Notes: a model not told the origin generated them from the letters alone. 47,806 bases of DNA from JAJRZX01 sp964407495 (GCA_964407495.1 CAYOVP010000011.1:1-47806), one strand, 5' to 3'; shown: positions 23,704 through 32,107, numbered from the stretch's first letter. A program made the numbers and translations.

Positions 23704-24495
23704 ATGAATAACCCGATCATAACCCTGAGTACGGATTTTGGCTTGGCAGATCATTATGCCGGTGCCATGAAGGGGGCTATTCTCACCCTGAATCCCTCGG
23801 CAACCATCGTGGATATCACCCACTCCATAGGCCCTGGGGATATCTTTGGGGGCGCCTTTGTCATGGCCGGGGCCTGCGGTTTCTTTCCGCCCCGTTCTGT
23901 TCACGTGGGGGTGGTAGACCCTGGCGTGGGCGGGCCGAGGCGGGGTGTTGTCATCGAGACAGAGCGCTTCTTCTTCGTTGGCCCTGATAACGGCCTCTTG
24001 AGCCTTGCGGCGGAGAGGGACGGCATAAGGCGCATAGTGGAGATAAGAAATGAGAAGTTCATGCGCCCCAGGGTAAGCAAGACCTTTCATGGCCGCGATA
24101 TCTTCGGCCCAGTGGCCGCACACCTCAGCCTTGGAGCAGGACTCTGTGAGTTCGGCCCCCTTACGCGAGATCTTGATATGATAAGGATGCCCGAGCCAGA
24201 GGCCCTCGAGGGCTCCTTACTCGGTGAGGTCATTCACATAGACACCTATGGCAATATCATTACCAATATCGGCGAGTCCCTCATCGAGGAAAATCTCGGC
24301 AGTGGCGAGGTGGAGGTCTTGATCAAGGGCAGGGAGGTCAAGGGGCTTTACAGGTCCTATGCCTCTCTTGAACCAGGCATTCCAGGCGCCCTTCTTGGGA
24401 GTTCCGGCTACATGGAGATAGCCCTACGGGAGGATGGGGCGGCAGGGTTGCTGGGCGTGGAGATGGGAGAGAAGGTGAGGGTGAGAAGAAGATGA
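23704..24495 (+). CDS. SAM hydroxide adenosyltransferase (DUF62 family)
   Basis: A 263-residue member of the family once called DUF62, related to fluorinase/chlorinase but using water: it splits SAM into adenosine and methionine. Seen: ITLSTDFGLADHYAGAMKG (active-site Asp), the VDPGVGGPRRGV loop, FVGPDNGLL, KTFHGRDIFGP and IDTYGNIITNI. Lacking a halide partner, the hydrolase activity is the usual assignment; its role is unclear. The start is the ATG at 23704 (MNNPIITLSTDFG); the frame is open further upstream. It overlaps dtd by four bases (ATGA). Confidence 0.88.
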   Translation: MNNPIITLSTDFGLADHYAGAMKGAILTLNPSATIVDITHSIGPGDIFGGAFVMAGACGFFPPRSVHVGVVDPGVGGPRRGVVIETERFFFVGPDNGLLSLAAERDGIRRIVEIRNEKFMRPRVSKTFHGRDIFGPVAAHLSLGAGLCEFGPLTRDLDMIRMPEPEALEGSLLGEVIHIDTYGNIITNIGESLIEENLGSGEVEVLIKGREVKGLYRSYASLEPGIPGALLGSSGYMEIALREDGAAGLLGVEMGEKVRVRRR

Positions 24496-24938
24496 AGGCC
24501 GTGCTTCAGAGGGTGAAGTTTGCAAGGGTCAGTGTCGGGGACGAGGTAATCGGCGAGATAGGGAAGGGGCTCCTTGTGTATCTTGGTGTGGAGAGGGGAG
24601 ACGGCCCGGCAGAGGTGGATTACATGGCACGAAAGACGCGGGGACTTCGTATCTTCGGGGATGAGGCGGGACGAATGAACCTTGACGTAAAGTCTGCTGG
24701 AGGCTCCGTGCTTGTGGTCTCGCAGTTTACCCTTCTGGCGGACTGCAGAAAGGGCCGCAGGCCCGCGTTCACGCGGGCCGAGGACCCGGAGAAGGCCCGG
24801 ACCATTTACGAGTCTTTTATCATGACCTTGAAAAAACTTGGCCTCACAGTGGAAGCCGGGCGTTTTGGGGCGCATATGGAAGTTAGCAGTATCAACGACG
24901 GGCCGGTGACAATGATAATCGAGAGTCCCGGAGGTTGA
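24492..24938 (+). CDS. dtd: D-aminoacyl-tRNA deacylase
   Basis: A 148-residue proofreading enzyme that removes D-amino acids (and glycine) from tRNA. Signatures: SQFTLLADCRKGRRP (residues about 77-91, the Ser-Gln-x-Thr motif) and the Gly-cisPro motif in NDGPVT near the C-terminus. It is translationally coupled to the DUF62 gene. Length is exactly typical. Confidence 0.95.
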   Translation: MKAVLQRVKFARVSVGDEVIGEIGKGLLVYLGVERGDGPAEVDYMARKTRGLRIFGDEAGRMNLDVKSAGGSVLVVSQFTLLADCRKGRRPAFTRAEDPEKARTIYESFIMTLKKLGLTVEAGRFGAHMEVSSINDGPVTMIIESPGG

Positions 24939-24956
24939 GGGGGCTAAGGTGGTAAT

Positions 24957-24973
24957 GGTGGGCACAGCCCACC
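24957..24973. other. Perfect hairpin, 3-base loop
   Basis: GGTGGGC and GCCCACC form a 7-bp stem around ACA. It lies directly after dtd, within a larger GGCTAAGG ... CCTTAGCC inverted repeat (from 24942 to about 25003). The next bases are the decayed hairpin-repeat tail at 25009. Confidence 0.5.
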
Positions 24974-25008
24974 CTACTACCCTTAAGAGAGGGGGCCTTA
25001 GCCTTACT

Positions 25009-25030
25009 CATTGGTTTTCTTTGTCTTACT
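25009..25030 (-). repeat. Decayed copy of the hairpin repeat
   Basis: CATTGGTTTTCTTTG followed by TCTTACT matches the tail and start of the stem in copy 4, 89 bases downstream and in the same orientation. The rest of the stem has been lost. Confidence 0.5.
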
Positions 25031-25053
25031 CTATTTGAAGTGTATCCAAGATG

Positions 25054-25089
25054 CGCCCCCCACCGCGGGTTATTCCCGCGCAGGGGGCG
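25054..25089. other. Nested G/C-rich hairpin
   Basis: Outer arms CGCCCCC (25054-25060) and GGGGGCG (25083-25089); inner arms CGCGGG and CCCGCG around TTATT. It sits next to copy 4 of the hairpin repeat, on its tail side. Confidence 0.5.
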
Positions 25090-25097
25090 TGCGCTGA

Positions 25098-25143
25098 CAT
25101 TGGTTTTCTTTGTCTTACTTTCTTTTTTCAAAAAGAAAGTAAG
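25098..25143 (-). repeat. Dispersed hairpin repeat, copy 4
   Basis: Stem 25114-25126 with 25131-25143 (13 bp, CTTACTTTCTTTT arm, loop TTCA). Tail on the minus strand: ACAAAGAAAACCAATG (25098-25113), then GCGCACG as in copy 2. Placed in the 286 bases between dtd and the PfkB kinase gene. Confidence 0.75.
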
Positions 25144-25162
25144 AAAGTATTTGTATCTTTTT

Positions 25163-25175
25163 GCGGCGGAGCCGC
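25163..25175. other. Small hairpin, 3-base loop
   Basis: GCGGC and GCCGC around GGA, 19 bases past copy 4 of the repeat and 50 bases before the PfkB kinase start. A very similar hairpin occupies the same relative place after copy 7 at 41262. Confidence 0.45.
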
Positions 25176-25224
25176 AGGAGATATACTTCTTTTTTATCTT
25201 TACCATTAAAGGGACTTTTCTCTC

Positions 25225-26121
25225 ATGCGTGTATTTGGTCTTGGTCAGGCCTCGCTCGATATTATTACTCTTGTCGCTGGTTTTCCCCAGGAAGACTCGA
25301 AAAAAGAGGTCCTTGCTTTTCTGGAGCAGGGCGGCGGTCCTGTTGCCACGGCCCTTGTGGCGCTTCGGCGTCTGAGTGTGGATGCGGCCTTTTCAGGCGT
25401 GGTCTCTGATGATTATGCCGGGGCGCGCATAAGGGAGGGCCTCATAGACGAGGGCGTGGATCTGGCGGCCCTTGTTGAGAGGCCCGGGGGCGAATCCCAG
25501 AGGGCCTTCATTATCGTAAACCGCGAGACCGGCACGAGGACCATACTCTGGAAGCGGCCAACCGTGGCCGAACTCTCTGAAGAGGAGATAAGAAGAGACT
25601 GGTTCTCTGGCGCTGGTTTTCTCCTCATCGATGGTCTCATGGGGCGCGCGTCCATGAGGGCCGCTGAACTTGCCCGCGAGGCAGGAGTGCCGGTGATGCT
25701 GGACGCCGGGTCTTCGAGGTCGGCCCTCCTAAAGTTACTCCCCCATGCTGATTACATCGTTGGGTCCGAGGAGTTCGGTAGATACTTCTCTTCTGACCCC
25801 GAAGAGGCGGCAGTGAAAATCTCGGCTTTTGGTCCCCGCGCCGTTACCATTACACTCGGCCAGCGGGGTTCGGTAACCTGGGATGGCTCGCGCGTCTTCA
25901 GGACCCCTGCCTTCAGGGTGCGTGCCCTTGACACCACGGGAGCAGGTGATGTCTTTCATGGAGGCTACATTTACGGCCTCCTTCAGAACTGGGGTCTTGA
26001 AAAGACCGTGACCTTTGCCTCGGCCTTTGCGGCCTTGAAGTGCCTTGAACCTGGAGGAAGGACAGGCATACCCACCCTTGAGCGCACCTTGGAGTTCATG
26101 GACTCGGCCCAGAGACGCTGA
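25225..26121 (+). CDS. PfkB/ribokinase-family sugar kinase
   Basis: A 298-residue kinase. The N-terminus has the ribokinase-type opening (FGLGQASLDIITLVAGFP) with QGGGPVATALVALRRL (sugar-binding GG region). Near residue 235 it has the hallmark DTTGAGDVFHGGY, with the catalytic Asp in GAGD. It phosphorylates a sugar or nucleoside with ATP; the substrate cannot be told. The start has AAAGGGA about ten bases upstream. It stands alone: the next gene is 149 bases away and an unrelated flavoprotein. Confidence 0.85.
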   Translation: MRVFGLGQASLDIITLVAGFPQEDSKKEVLAFLEQGGGPVATALVALRRLSVDAAFSGVVSDDYAGARIREGLIDEGVDLAALVERPGGESQRAFIIVNRETGTRTILWKRPTVAELSEEEIRRDWFSGAGFLLIDGLMGRASMRAAELAREAGVPVMLDAGSSRSALLKLLPHADYIVGSEEFGRYFSSDPEEAAVKISAFGPRAVTITLGQRGSVTWDGSRVFRTPAFRVRALDTTGAGDVFHGGYIYGLLQNWGLEKTVTFASAFAALKCLEPGGRTGIPTLERTLEFMDSAQRR

Positions 26122-26270
26122 CCACGGCTCCTTCTGCCGATACATTCCTCTCTGATTTTTGTAAGCCCCCATACTTACGCGCCCCTGAACAAGTGCTATA
26201 TTTACATGTAAGACAGGTAGACAATGCCGGACCATGGTGGCCATAGACATAGAGAAGAGACTGGGTGGTC

Positions 26271-27701
26271 ATGGAAAGATATGACCTTGTAATAATAGGC
26301 GGCGGCGTTGGGGGGCTTGTTTCGGCAAGCGGGGCAGTACAGCTCGGGGCGCGCGTTGCCCTGGTGGAAAAGGCGGGCTCCCTTGGCGGAGACTGCCTGC
26401 ACTATGGGTGCGTGCCCACGAAACGCCTCGTGCACTCGGCAAAGGTGGCCTCCATGGCGCGACGTGCCGGAGAGTTCGGCGTGCGTACAGGTAATATTAC
26501 AGTCGATTTTCCCGCCGTAATGGACGCCATGCGCGGTGTGCAGGAGAGAATAGCCTCTAACGACGACCCCGGGCGCTTCAGAAAGATGGGCGTCGAGGTC
26601 ATCTTCGGGTCCGGGGCCTTTGAGGACGACCACGTCTTCAACGTGGAGGGCCGGAGGCTTTATGGGAGAAAGTTCATCATCGCCACGGGCTCGAGCCCTG
26701 CGGTCCTGCCCATACCCGGCCTAAATGAGACAGGCGTACTTACCAATATCACGGCCCTTGCCCTCGAAACCCTCCCCGAAAGCATCATCATCCTCGGCGC
26801 CGGCCCCATAGGGGTGGAGTTCGCCGAGGTCTTCAGTCGCCTCGGCTCCAGGGTCACAATACTTGAGAAAAAGGGCCAGATACTCCCCCGCGAAGACAGG
26901 GAACTCTCGGAATCTCTCCATGCCATCCTTGCTGAAGAGGGCATAAGGATCGTCACTTGCAGGGGCTTCAAGGAAATAAAGAGTAATGGAAAGATGAAGA
27001 GGGTTGTTGCGACTATTGGAGACAGGGAGAAGACCTTTGAGGCCGAAGAGATTATGAGCGCCATCGGAAGAAGCCCCAACGTGGGCGGCCTCGGCCTCGA
27101 GGCCGCGGGCGTTGAGTATGAAAAGAGAAAGGGCATAAAGACAGACCAGACCATGAAGACGACTCAGGGCCACATATACGCCTGCGGAGACGTTACAGGG
27201 CCATATAAATTCACACACATGGCCGAGTACCAGGCAGGCCTTGTCGTATCGAACGCCCTCTTCCCTCTTGTAAAGAGAAAGGCCGATTACCGCGTGGTGC
27301 CATGGGTGACTTTTTCAGACCCAGAACTCGCCCGCGTGGGACTCACCGAGGACGAGGCACGCGAAAAGCATGAAAAGATCAGTGTCTTCCGTCAGCCCTT
27401 TGCCGCGGTGGACAGGGCGGTCATAGAGGGCGAGGGAAAGGGGCTCATAAAGATAGTAGTTGATAAGAAGAAACAGATACTTGGAGCCCATGTTCTCGGC
27501 CCCGGCGCAGGCGAACTCATACACGAATATATCCTTGCCATGAAGGCAAAGGTCCCCATTACAACCATATCAGGGACAATACACGTATACCCCACCGTGG
27601 CCCAGGGCCTCAAACGGGCCTGCGACCAGTACTACAGGGAAAAACTATTCTCCGGCTGGTTCCCAAAGTTCTCGCGCTGGCTCATAAGACGGGGAGGGTA
27701 G
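26271..27701 (+). CDS. Dihydrolipoamide dehydrogenase / mercuric reductase-like flavoprotein
   Basis: A 476-residue class I pyridine nucleotide-disulfide oxidoreductase. FAD motif IIGGGVGG at residues 8-15; redox disulfide C42-C47 (DCLHYGCVPTK); NAD(P) motif ILGAGPIGVEFAE; second FAD motif YACGDVTG; and HVYPT near residue 438, with the catalytic His. It lacks the extra N-terminal heavy-metal domain and C-terminal Cys pair of MerA, so it is not a standard mercuric reductase. No pyruvate or oxoglutarate dehydrogenase genes are near. The following gene is a TVP38 membrane protein; these two are often neighbours or fused. An in-frame GTG lies six bases earlier at 26265; the ATG at 26271 is preferred. 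Confidence 0.88.
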   Translation: MERYDLVIIGGGVGGLVSASGAVQLGARVALVEKAGSLGGDCLHYGCVPTKRLVHSAKVASMARRAGEFGVRTGNITVDFPAVMDAMRGVQERIASNDDPGRFRKMGVEVIFGSGAFEDDHVFNVEGRRLYGRKFIIATGSSPAVLPIPGLNETGVLTNITALALETLPESIIILGAGPIGVEFAEVFSRLGSRVTILEKKGQILPREDRELSESLHAILAEEGIRIVTCRGFKEIKSNGKMKRVVATIGDREKTFEAEEIMSAIGRSPNVGGLGLEAAGVEYEKRKGIKTDQTMKTTQGHIYACGDVTGPYKFTHMAEYQAGLVVSNALFPLVKRKADYRVVPWVTFSDPELARVGLTEDEAREKHEKISVFRQPFAAVDRAVIEGEGKGLIKIVVDKKKQILGAHVLGPGAGELIHEYILAMKAKVPITTISGTIHVYPTVAQGLKRACDQYYREKLFSGWFPKFSRWLIRRGG

Positions 27702-27738
27702 GAGAAAGAAGAAAAAAGAAGCAAGACAGAGAAAACTT

Positions 27739-27784
27739 CCCGCTTTCTTTTGGAAAAAAGAAAGCGGGGCAAAGAAAACCAATG
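27739..27784 (+). repeat. Dispersed hairpin repeat, copy 5
   Basis: Stem 27739-27751 with 27756-27768 (13 bp, CCCGCTTTCTTTT arm, loop GGAA), then the tail GCAAAGAAAACCAATG (27769-27784). It lies between the flavoprotein and the TVP38 gene, and is followed at once by a second hairpin (27785-27805). Confidence 0.8.
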
Positions 27785-27805
27785 CCAGCGGCCCTTGGCC
27801 GCTGG
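27785..27805. other. Perfect hairpin, 3-base loop
   Basis: CCAGCGGCC and GGCCGCTGG form a 9-bp stem around CTT, directly after repeat copy 5 and just upstream of the TVP38 ATG at 27812. It could hinder ribosome access. Confidence 0.55.
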
Positions 27806-27811
27806 AAAAAA

Positions 27812-28471
27812 ATGAACAAAAAGACCATAAAATTCATAATCCTCATGGCCTTTGTCCTTGGCGCCTTCCTTGCCGTACGGTACCTCGGGCTCGGCCAGTA
27901 CCTTGACCAGGACCACATGCGCTCCTGGATAGAGGGCTTTGGCGTCTGGGGGCCCGTGGTCTACATGCTCGTATACGCCATAGCGCCGAGCCTCATGCTC
28001 CCCGGTCTTCCCATTACCGTTGTAGGGGGCGTGCTCTTCGGGCCCTTCTGGGGCGTTGTATATGTGGCCATTGGCGCAACCACTGGCGCAACGCTCGCCT
28101 TTCTCATAGCACGGAAGATGGGCCGCGAGTGGGTAGAGTCCATCATAAAGGGAGGCCGACTTGCAGAGATAGACGAGGCTGTGGAGAAAAAGGGCTGGAA
28201 GATAGTGGCCTTTACACGCCTGATACCGCTCTTTCCCTTTAATTTTCTCAACTACGCCTTTGGCCTCACGAGGATAGGCATCCTTCCATACTTCCTCGCA
28301 ACCCTCGTCTTCATGCTCCCCGGCATCACGGCCTACGTGGTTTTTTCGAGTTCCATCCTCGATGTCTTCCATGGCCGCGTCTCCCCAGCCTTCATAGCCG
28401 GCGTGGCCCTTGTTGTCATCGTATCGCTCATACCCTTTGTGTACAAGAGAATGAGGCGCCAGAAGGGCTGA
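27812..28471 (+). CDS. TVP38/TMEM64-family membrane protein
   Basis: A 219-residue inner-membrane protein related to DedA (SNARE-associated domain). Helices at about 7-25, 50-75, 80-100, 160-185 and 190-210; the core motif GATTGATLAFLIARKMGREW and the RLIPLFPFNFLNYAFGLT segment (with Pro and Arg thought to be needed for lipid or ion transport) are clear. The frame opens at 27782, but that part is encoded by the hairpin after the repeat, so the internal ATG at 27812 (MNKKTIKF) is preferred. Its partner upstream is the flavoprotein. Confidence 0.8.
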   Translation: MNKKTIKFIILMAFVLGAFLAVRYLGLGQYLDQDHMRSWIEGFGVWGPVVYMLVYAIAPSLMLPGLPITVVGGVLFGPFWGVVYVAIGATTGATLAFLIARKMGREWVESIIKGGRLAEIDEAVEKKGWKIVAFTRLIPLFPFNFLNYAFGLTRIGILPYFLATLVFMLPGITAYVVFSSSILDVFHGRVSPAFIAGVALVVIVSLIPFVYKRMRRQKG

Positions 28472-28645
28472 GTACGCCACTGCCTCGCCTCTAAAGGTAA
28501 TACCCCATCCCGTGATAGGCGTCACTGAAGAAAACCCCCTGTTTTTCGTATGCTTTGTCTGAGGCGGTCCTCTACTTGCGCGCATCACGGCCTCATTGTC
28601 TCAAATATGCCCGTCTTTATAAAAAAACCTTGACAAAACAAGGTA

Positions 28646-29491
28646 ATGGCGATTAATCTTTCAAAAGTGAACCCTCTACGTTTTTTTACATACCCCCTTG
28701 CCCTCGTCCTTGTCTGTGGCTGTGCCGCAGGGCCTACTGTGCAGGACATGGAGGCCCTGAAGGGCAGGGTCGCCCGTCTGGAGAAATCCCTTGACGACAA
28801 TAGGGAGAAGGTGGACGAACTCGACACCAGGCTCTCTCTTCTACGAGAAAAACTGAACTCCCCCTCCACCGGGGCCGCAGATGCCGGGTCCATGGACCTC
28901 ACACCGCCTCCGGGGTTGAGGGTAGTTGAACTCAGCGACGGGAGCGTACGCGTAGAGAGCCGCCCACCTGCTGGAGGAGACCAGGCAGGCGGGGCAGAGG
29001 CGGTTGCCGGTGGAAAACCTGCAGTCCGAGAGAGCGTAGATGCAGGGCAGAACCTGAAGGTCCTTCCCCGTAAGACCGAGGCCTCGGCCCGTAGCGGGCA
29101 TGGAGCCCTGGACAAGCCCGCAAGCGCCAAGTCTCTCTACAAAAAGGCACAGGACCTCTACCTCGCTGGACGCTACGCTGAGGCAAGGGCGGTCTTTTCA
29201 GAACTTGCCCGTACCTTCCCTGGCAGCAGTCTCTCTGACAACGCCTTTTTCTGGAGCGGCCAGTCCTACTTTGCTGAGAAGGATTTCGAGAAGGCCATAG
29301 AGAACTATGAGATAGTCCTGAAGATATACCCAAAGGGTAACAAGGCCCCTGATGCCCTCCTCATGATGGGCCTTGCCTATGTCAGGACAGGCCATAACGA
29401 AAAGGCGAGACAGGCCCTCACGAGGCTTGTCAAGGAATATCCCGGGTCTGAGGCGGCCAAGAAGGCCACGAAGAGACTCAAGTCCCTCTGA
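28646..29491 (+). CDS. cpoB: Tol-Pal system lipoprotein-type protein (YbgF/CpoB family)
   Basis: A 281-residue periplasmic protein. A signal peptide leads to a lipobox-like VCGC (about residues 22-25), so it is probably lipidated. Residues 30-72 are a coiled coil (trimerisation region), then a low-complexity linker, then three TPR units (residues 165-275, for example SLYKKAQDLYLAGRYAEA). This is the YbgF/CpoB plan, which links septal peptidoglycan synthesis to Tol-Pal constriction. The tol-pal genes are not in the window. An AAGG only two bases from the ATG lies in a small CCTTG/CAAGG hairpin, so translation may be weak. Followed by a LysM protein gene 15 bases later. Confidence 0.8.
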   Translation: MAINLSKVNPLRFFTYPLALVLVCGCAAGPTVQDMEALKGRVARLEKSLDDNREKVDELDTRLSLLREKLNSPSTGAADAGSMDLTPPPGLRVVELSDGSVRVESRPPAGGDQAGGAEAVAGGKPAVRESVDAGQNLKVLPRKTEASARSGHGALDKPASAKSLYKKAQDLYLAGRYAEARAVFSELARTFPGSSLSDNAFFWSGQSYFAEKDFEKAIENYEIVLKIYPKGNKAPDALLMMGLAYVRTGHNEKARQALTRLVKEYPGSEAAKKATKRLKSL

Positions 29492-29506
29492 AGAAGGAAG
29501 GCAGTC

Positions 29507-30595
29507 ATGAAAAGATACCTGAAGGCCTCTTTTACCATAATACTCCTCCTCATCGTACCCCTTTCGGTCTCGGCGAGGGTGCGCCACGGGGCCCCAAAAG
29601 AAGCCGACAGGGATGAGAACGCCGTATACTATACGATTATAAGGCACGACACGCTCTGGGATATCTCCGCAAGATTCCTGAAAGACCCTTTCAAGTGGCC
29701 CTATCTCTGGAAACTCAACCCCTACATAAAAAACCCAGACCTCATATACCCCGGCGACGTGGTCAAGATCGTGCCCATCAAGAGCGAGGGTGGTGAGTAC
29801 ACCAGAGGCGGGTTCGACGTAGGTTCGCTCCCTGTGGTGGACCTTTCGAAGTCTGCCCCAAGGGTGGTGGTACTCGAGCCGGAAAAACCTGCACCAGAAA
29901 AACCAAAGGGGCCCTCTGTATCTGGCACCCTGCTGAGGCGCGAGGGCTTTGTCTCCAGCCAGGAGCAGAAGAGTTCGGGTGTCATACTCGAGGCAAGGGA
30001 CAAGAGGCTCCTCCTCGGAACAGGGGACGAGGTATTTCTTTCCTTCAAGGACAGGTCTTCGCTCAGCGTCGGCGACCGCTTCACCATATACCAGACAGGG
30101 GCGCTCGTCAGGCACCCTGTAACGGGAAAGAAAATGGGCTACATGATCGAGATACTCGGCAGTCTCGCCATTACGGGCACAGGAGACGTCCCCACCGGCA
30201 CCATAGAGAGCGCTGTTGCCGAGATCGAGCGCGGCGCAAGGCTCGTACCCTACAAGGAGCCCCCCAGAGAGGTCCGCATAAAGACCTCCTCAGTGCCCCT
30301 CGAGGGGTATGTAATCGCCTCACTCTCTGGCAAGGAGAACCTCGCCAAGGGTGATATCCTCTACATAGACAAGGGGACTGAAGACGGTGTGGAGCAGGGC
30401 AGGCTATTCAGGGTCACGCGCGAGATGGGCAAGGTGCGCGACCCCCTTACAGGCCGTAAGGTCCAACTCCCGCCAGAAGAGATTGGCTCCGTCGTGGTGG
30501 TGGAGCCCTCGGGCCATACGTCTTCCTGTATAGTGATAAAGAGCACGAAGAGCATAGTGGCAGGGGACAGCGTCAGCGCCGCGGACGGGCTCTGA
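29507..30595 (+). CDS. LysM-domain peptidoglycan-binding protein
   Basis: A 362-residue exported protein: signal peptide MKRYLKASFTIILLLIVPLS then cleavage near VSA; a LysM domain at 41-90 (YYTIIRHDTLWDISARFLKD, NPDLIYPGDVVKIV). Residues 125-360 form repeating beta-rich modules with GDEVFLSF, GDRFTIY, GDILYIDK and GDSVSA, resembling repeats seen in other LysM proteins of this group. It probably binds peptidoglycan in the periplasm; the rest has unknown function. It follows the YbgF-type gene by 15 bases with AAGGAAGG upstream of the start, so they are probably co-transcribed. Confidence 0.82.
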   Translation: MKRYLKASFTIILLLIVPLSVSARVRHGAPKEADRDENAVYYTIIRHDTLWDISARFLKDPFKWPYLWKLNPYIKNPDLIYPGDVVKIVPIKSEGGEYTRGGFDVGSLPVVDLSKSAPRVVVLEPEKPAPEKPKGPSVSGTLLRREGFVSSQEQKSSGVILEARDKRLLLGTGDEVFLSFKDRSSLSVGDRFTIYQTGALVRHPVTGKKMGYMIEILGSLAITGTGDVPTGTIESAVAEIERGARLVPYKEPPREVRIKTSSVPLEGYVIASLSGKENLAKGDILYIDKGTEDGVEQGRLFRVTREMGKVRDPLTGRKVQLPPEEIGSVVVVEPSGHTSSCIVIKSTKSIVAGDSVSAADGL

Positions 30596-30638
30596 GAAAG
30601 GGAGCGGGCCGGCATCGGGCCGGCGCACCCTGGTGTAG

Positions 30639-30655
30639 GCCGGGTAGCGCCCGGC
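30639..30655. other. Hairpin after the LysM gene
   Basis: GCCGGG and CCCGGC pair around TAGCG. A direct repeat of CGGGCCGGC precedes it at 30605-30622. No T-run follows here; a T7 run occurs at 30729-30735 after a CCCTCTTC/GAAGCAGGG bulged stem (30709-30728), a weak terminator candidate before dprA. Confidence 0.35.
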
Positions 30656-30752
30656 GTGAGCATCCATCTGGCAATGTATTGATAAACGAAGCGTCCGGGG
30701 CCCTCTTCACTGAAGCAGGGTCGCGGCGTTTTTTTGTTCTCAAGAGGCGCTG

Positions 30753-31901
30753 GTGACGAGATACTGGCTCGGACTAACAAGACTGAGGGGCGTGCCTGGC
30801 GGGGGTGCGCCAAGGGAGAAAGGGCTCTTTGGTGAGACAGGTCTCAAGGTAAGGGCGGCAAAGGTGCCCCGTGCGGCCCTCCGTGAGGCGGCGCTCCGTC
30901 ATGGGGCAAAGGCCCTCTTCGAGGCCTCTACAGGCGGCATGGCGCCTGAACTGCCCCCGGCCCTTCGGAGGTGTCTCGCCGGTTTTGATGACTGGGACTG
31001 GGTGGACGCCGAGATGGAGCGGGCGGCAGAGGCTGGCGTGGTGGTCCTTCCCATGGGCAATGAGGCCTATCCCGCCTTGCTGCACGAGATACCCGATCCT
31101 CCCCTCGTCCTCTACGCAAAGGGGGATATCTCCCTTGCTGCTTCTGATATGACCCTTGCCGTAGTAGGGACGAGGCGTCCTACGCACTACGGCCTGAGGA
31201 TGGCAGAGCGCATTTCCGCGGACATGGCAGGCCTTGGGGCCGTGATAGTGAGCGGAATGGCGCGTGGTTGTGATATGGCGGCACACAATGGGGCCCTCGT
31301 CGCGGGTGGCGGTACAATAGCCGTGCTCGGCACTGGTGTTGACCGTTGCTACCCTGCTGAGGCAAGGCGCCTGTACGATGAGGTGGCAGACAAGGGCCTC
31401 CTGTTGTCGGAGTTCCCCCTTGGCGCCGGGCCCATGCCGCACAACTTTCCAAGGCGCAACAGGATCATAAGCGGGCTCTCGCGCGGTGTGCTCGTGGCAG
31501 AGGCGCCGCTTAGGAGCGGGGCCATGATGACGGCGCGCCTTGCCCTGGAGCAGAACCGTGACGTCTTTGCCCTTCCAGGACCAGTGACATCCTACAAGAG
31601 CCAGGGGCCAAACAGTCTCATAAAGGCGGGTGCCGTCCTCGTGGAGCATGCCGGCGACATATTCTCGGCCTGGGGCCTCGGAGCCGGCCAGAGAGAAGAA
31701 CCATGCCATGGTGAGACGTCAAGGGCCGGGGCCGAAGAGGCCTGTGTACTAAAGACCCTCCTGGGAGGCCCCCTCTCCATAGACGAGATCTCCGCCAGGA
31801 CCGGTATCGAGACAAAAGACCTCGGAGGACTTCTCCTGGAGATGGAACTCAAGGGCCTCGTAGACCAGAGGCCGGGAAAGATATTCTGCAGGAAGGTCTG
31901 A
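30753..31901 (+). CDS. dprA: DNA-processing protein A
   Basis: A 382-residue protein that loads RecA on incoming single-stranded DNA during transformation. The Rossmann-like domain has VGTRRPTHYGLRMA, VSGMARGCDMAAH, TIAVLGTGVDRCYP and FPRRNRIISGLS, followed by EAPLRSGAMMTARLALEQNR. A C-terminal winged helix follows (residues 320-380: SIDEISARTGIETKDLGGLL). The start is a GTG with AGAGG upstream. It is paired with topA (206-base gap), an arrangement common in bacteria. Confidence 0.95.
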   Translation: MTRYWLGLTRLRGVPGGGAPREKGLFGETGLKVRAAKVPRAALREAALRHGAKALFEASTGGMAPELPPALRRCLAGFDDWDWVDAEMERAAEAGVVVLPMGNEAYPALLHEIPDPPLVLYAKGDISLAASDMTLAVVGTRRPTHYGLRMAERISADMAGLGAVIVSGMARGCDMAAHNGALVAGGGTIAVLGTGVDRCYPAEARRLYDEVADKGLLLSEFPLGAGPMPHNFPRRNRIISGLSRGVLVAEAPLRSGAMMTARLALEQNRDVFALPGPVTSYKSQGPNSLIKAGAVLVEHAGDIFSAWGLGAGQREEPCHGETSRAGAEEACVLKTLLGGPLSIDEISARTGIETKDLGGLLLEMELKGLVDQRPGKIFCRKV

Positions 31902-31939
31902 GGGCGAAAGCGAGGCGTGGGCAATGTCTTTTCTGCTCT

Positions 31940-31954
31940 GACCCCTCCGGGGTC
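31940..31954. other. Small hairpin, 3-base loop
   Basis: GACCCC and GGGGTC around TCC, just after dprA. It precedes a stronger hairpin at 31981. Confidence 0.4.
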
Positions 31955-31980
31955 CTCCAAGGGCGGGGAGACTTTCGCCG

Positions 31981-32014
31981 CCGGTCTTGGCAGACCTGGC
32001 CAGACCGGTCTTTT
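31981..32014 (+). terminator. Candidate terminator after dprA
   Basis: CCGGTCT (31981-31987) and AGACCGG (32002-32008) pair and extend with GGC/GCC inside, giving about 10 bp with one bulged T. TCTTTT follows. This fits an intrinsic terminator between dprA and topA, or an attenuator in the topA leader. Confidence 0.5.
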
Positions 32015-32107
32015 GGGCGGCAACGAGAAAATAGTTGAAATAACCTCGGGCAGATTGTACAAGAGACATTTACCTTCGATGACCCGAGGGAGGAACGAGT
32101 AGAGATA

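Noticed and set aside
26271..27701. Mercuric reductase (merA)
   Set aside because: No N-terminal metal-binding domain, no C-terminal Cys pair, and no mer genes nearby.
31917..32102. A 61-residue plus-strand frame between dprA and topA
   Set aside because: It covers two hairpins and a likely terminator and has no ribosome-binding site.
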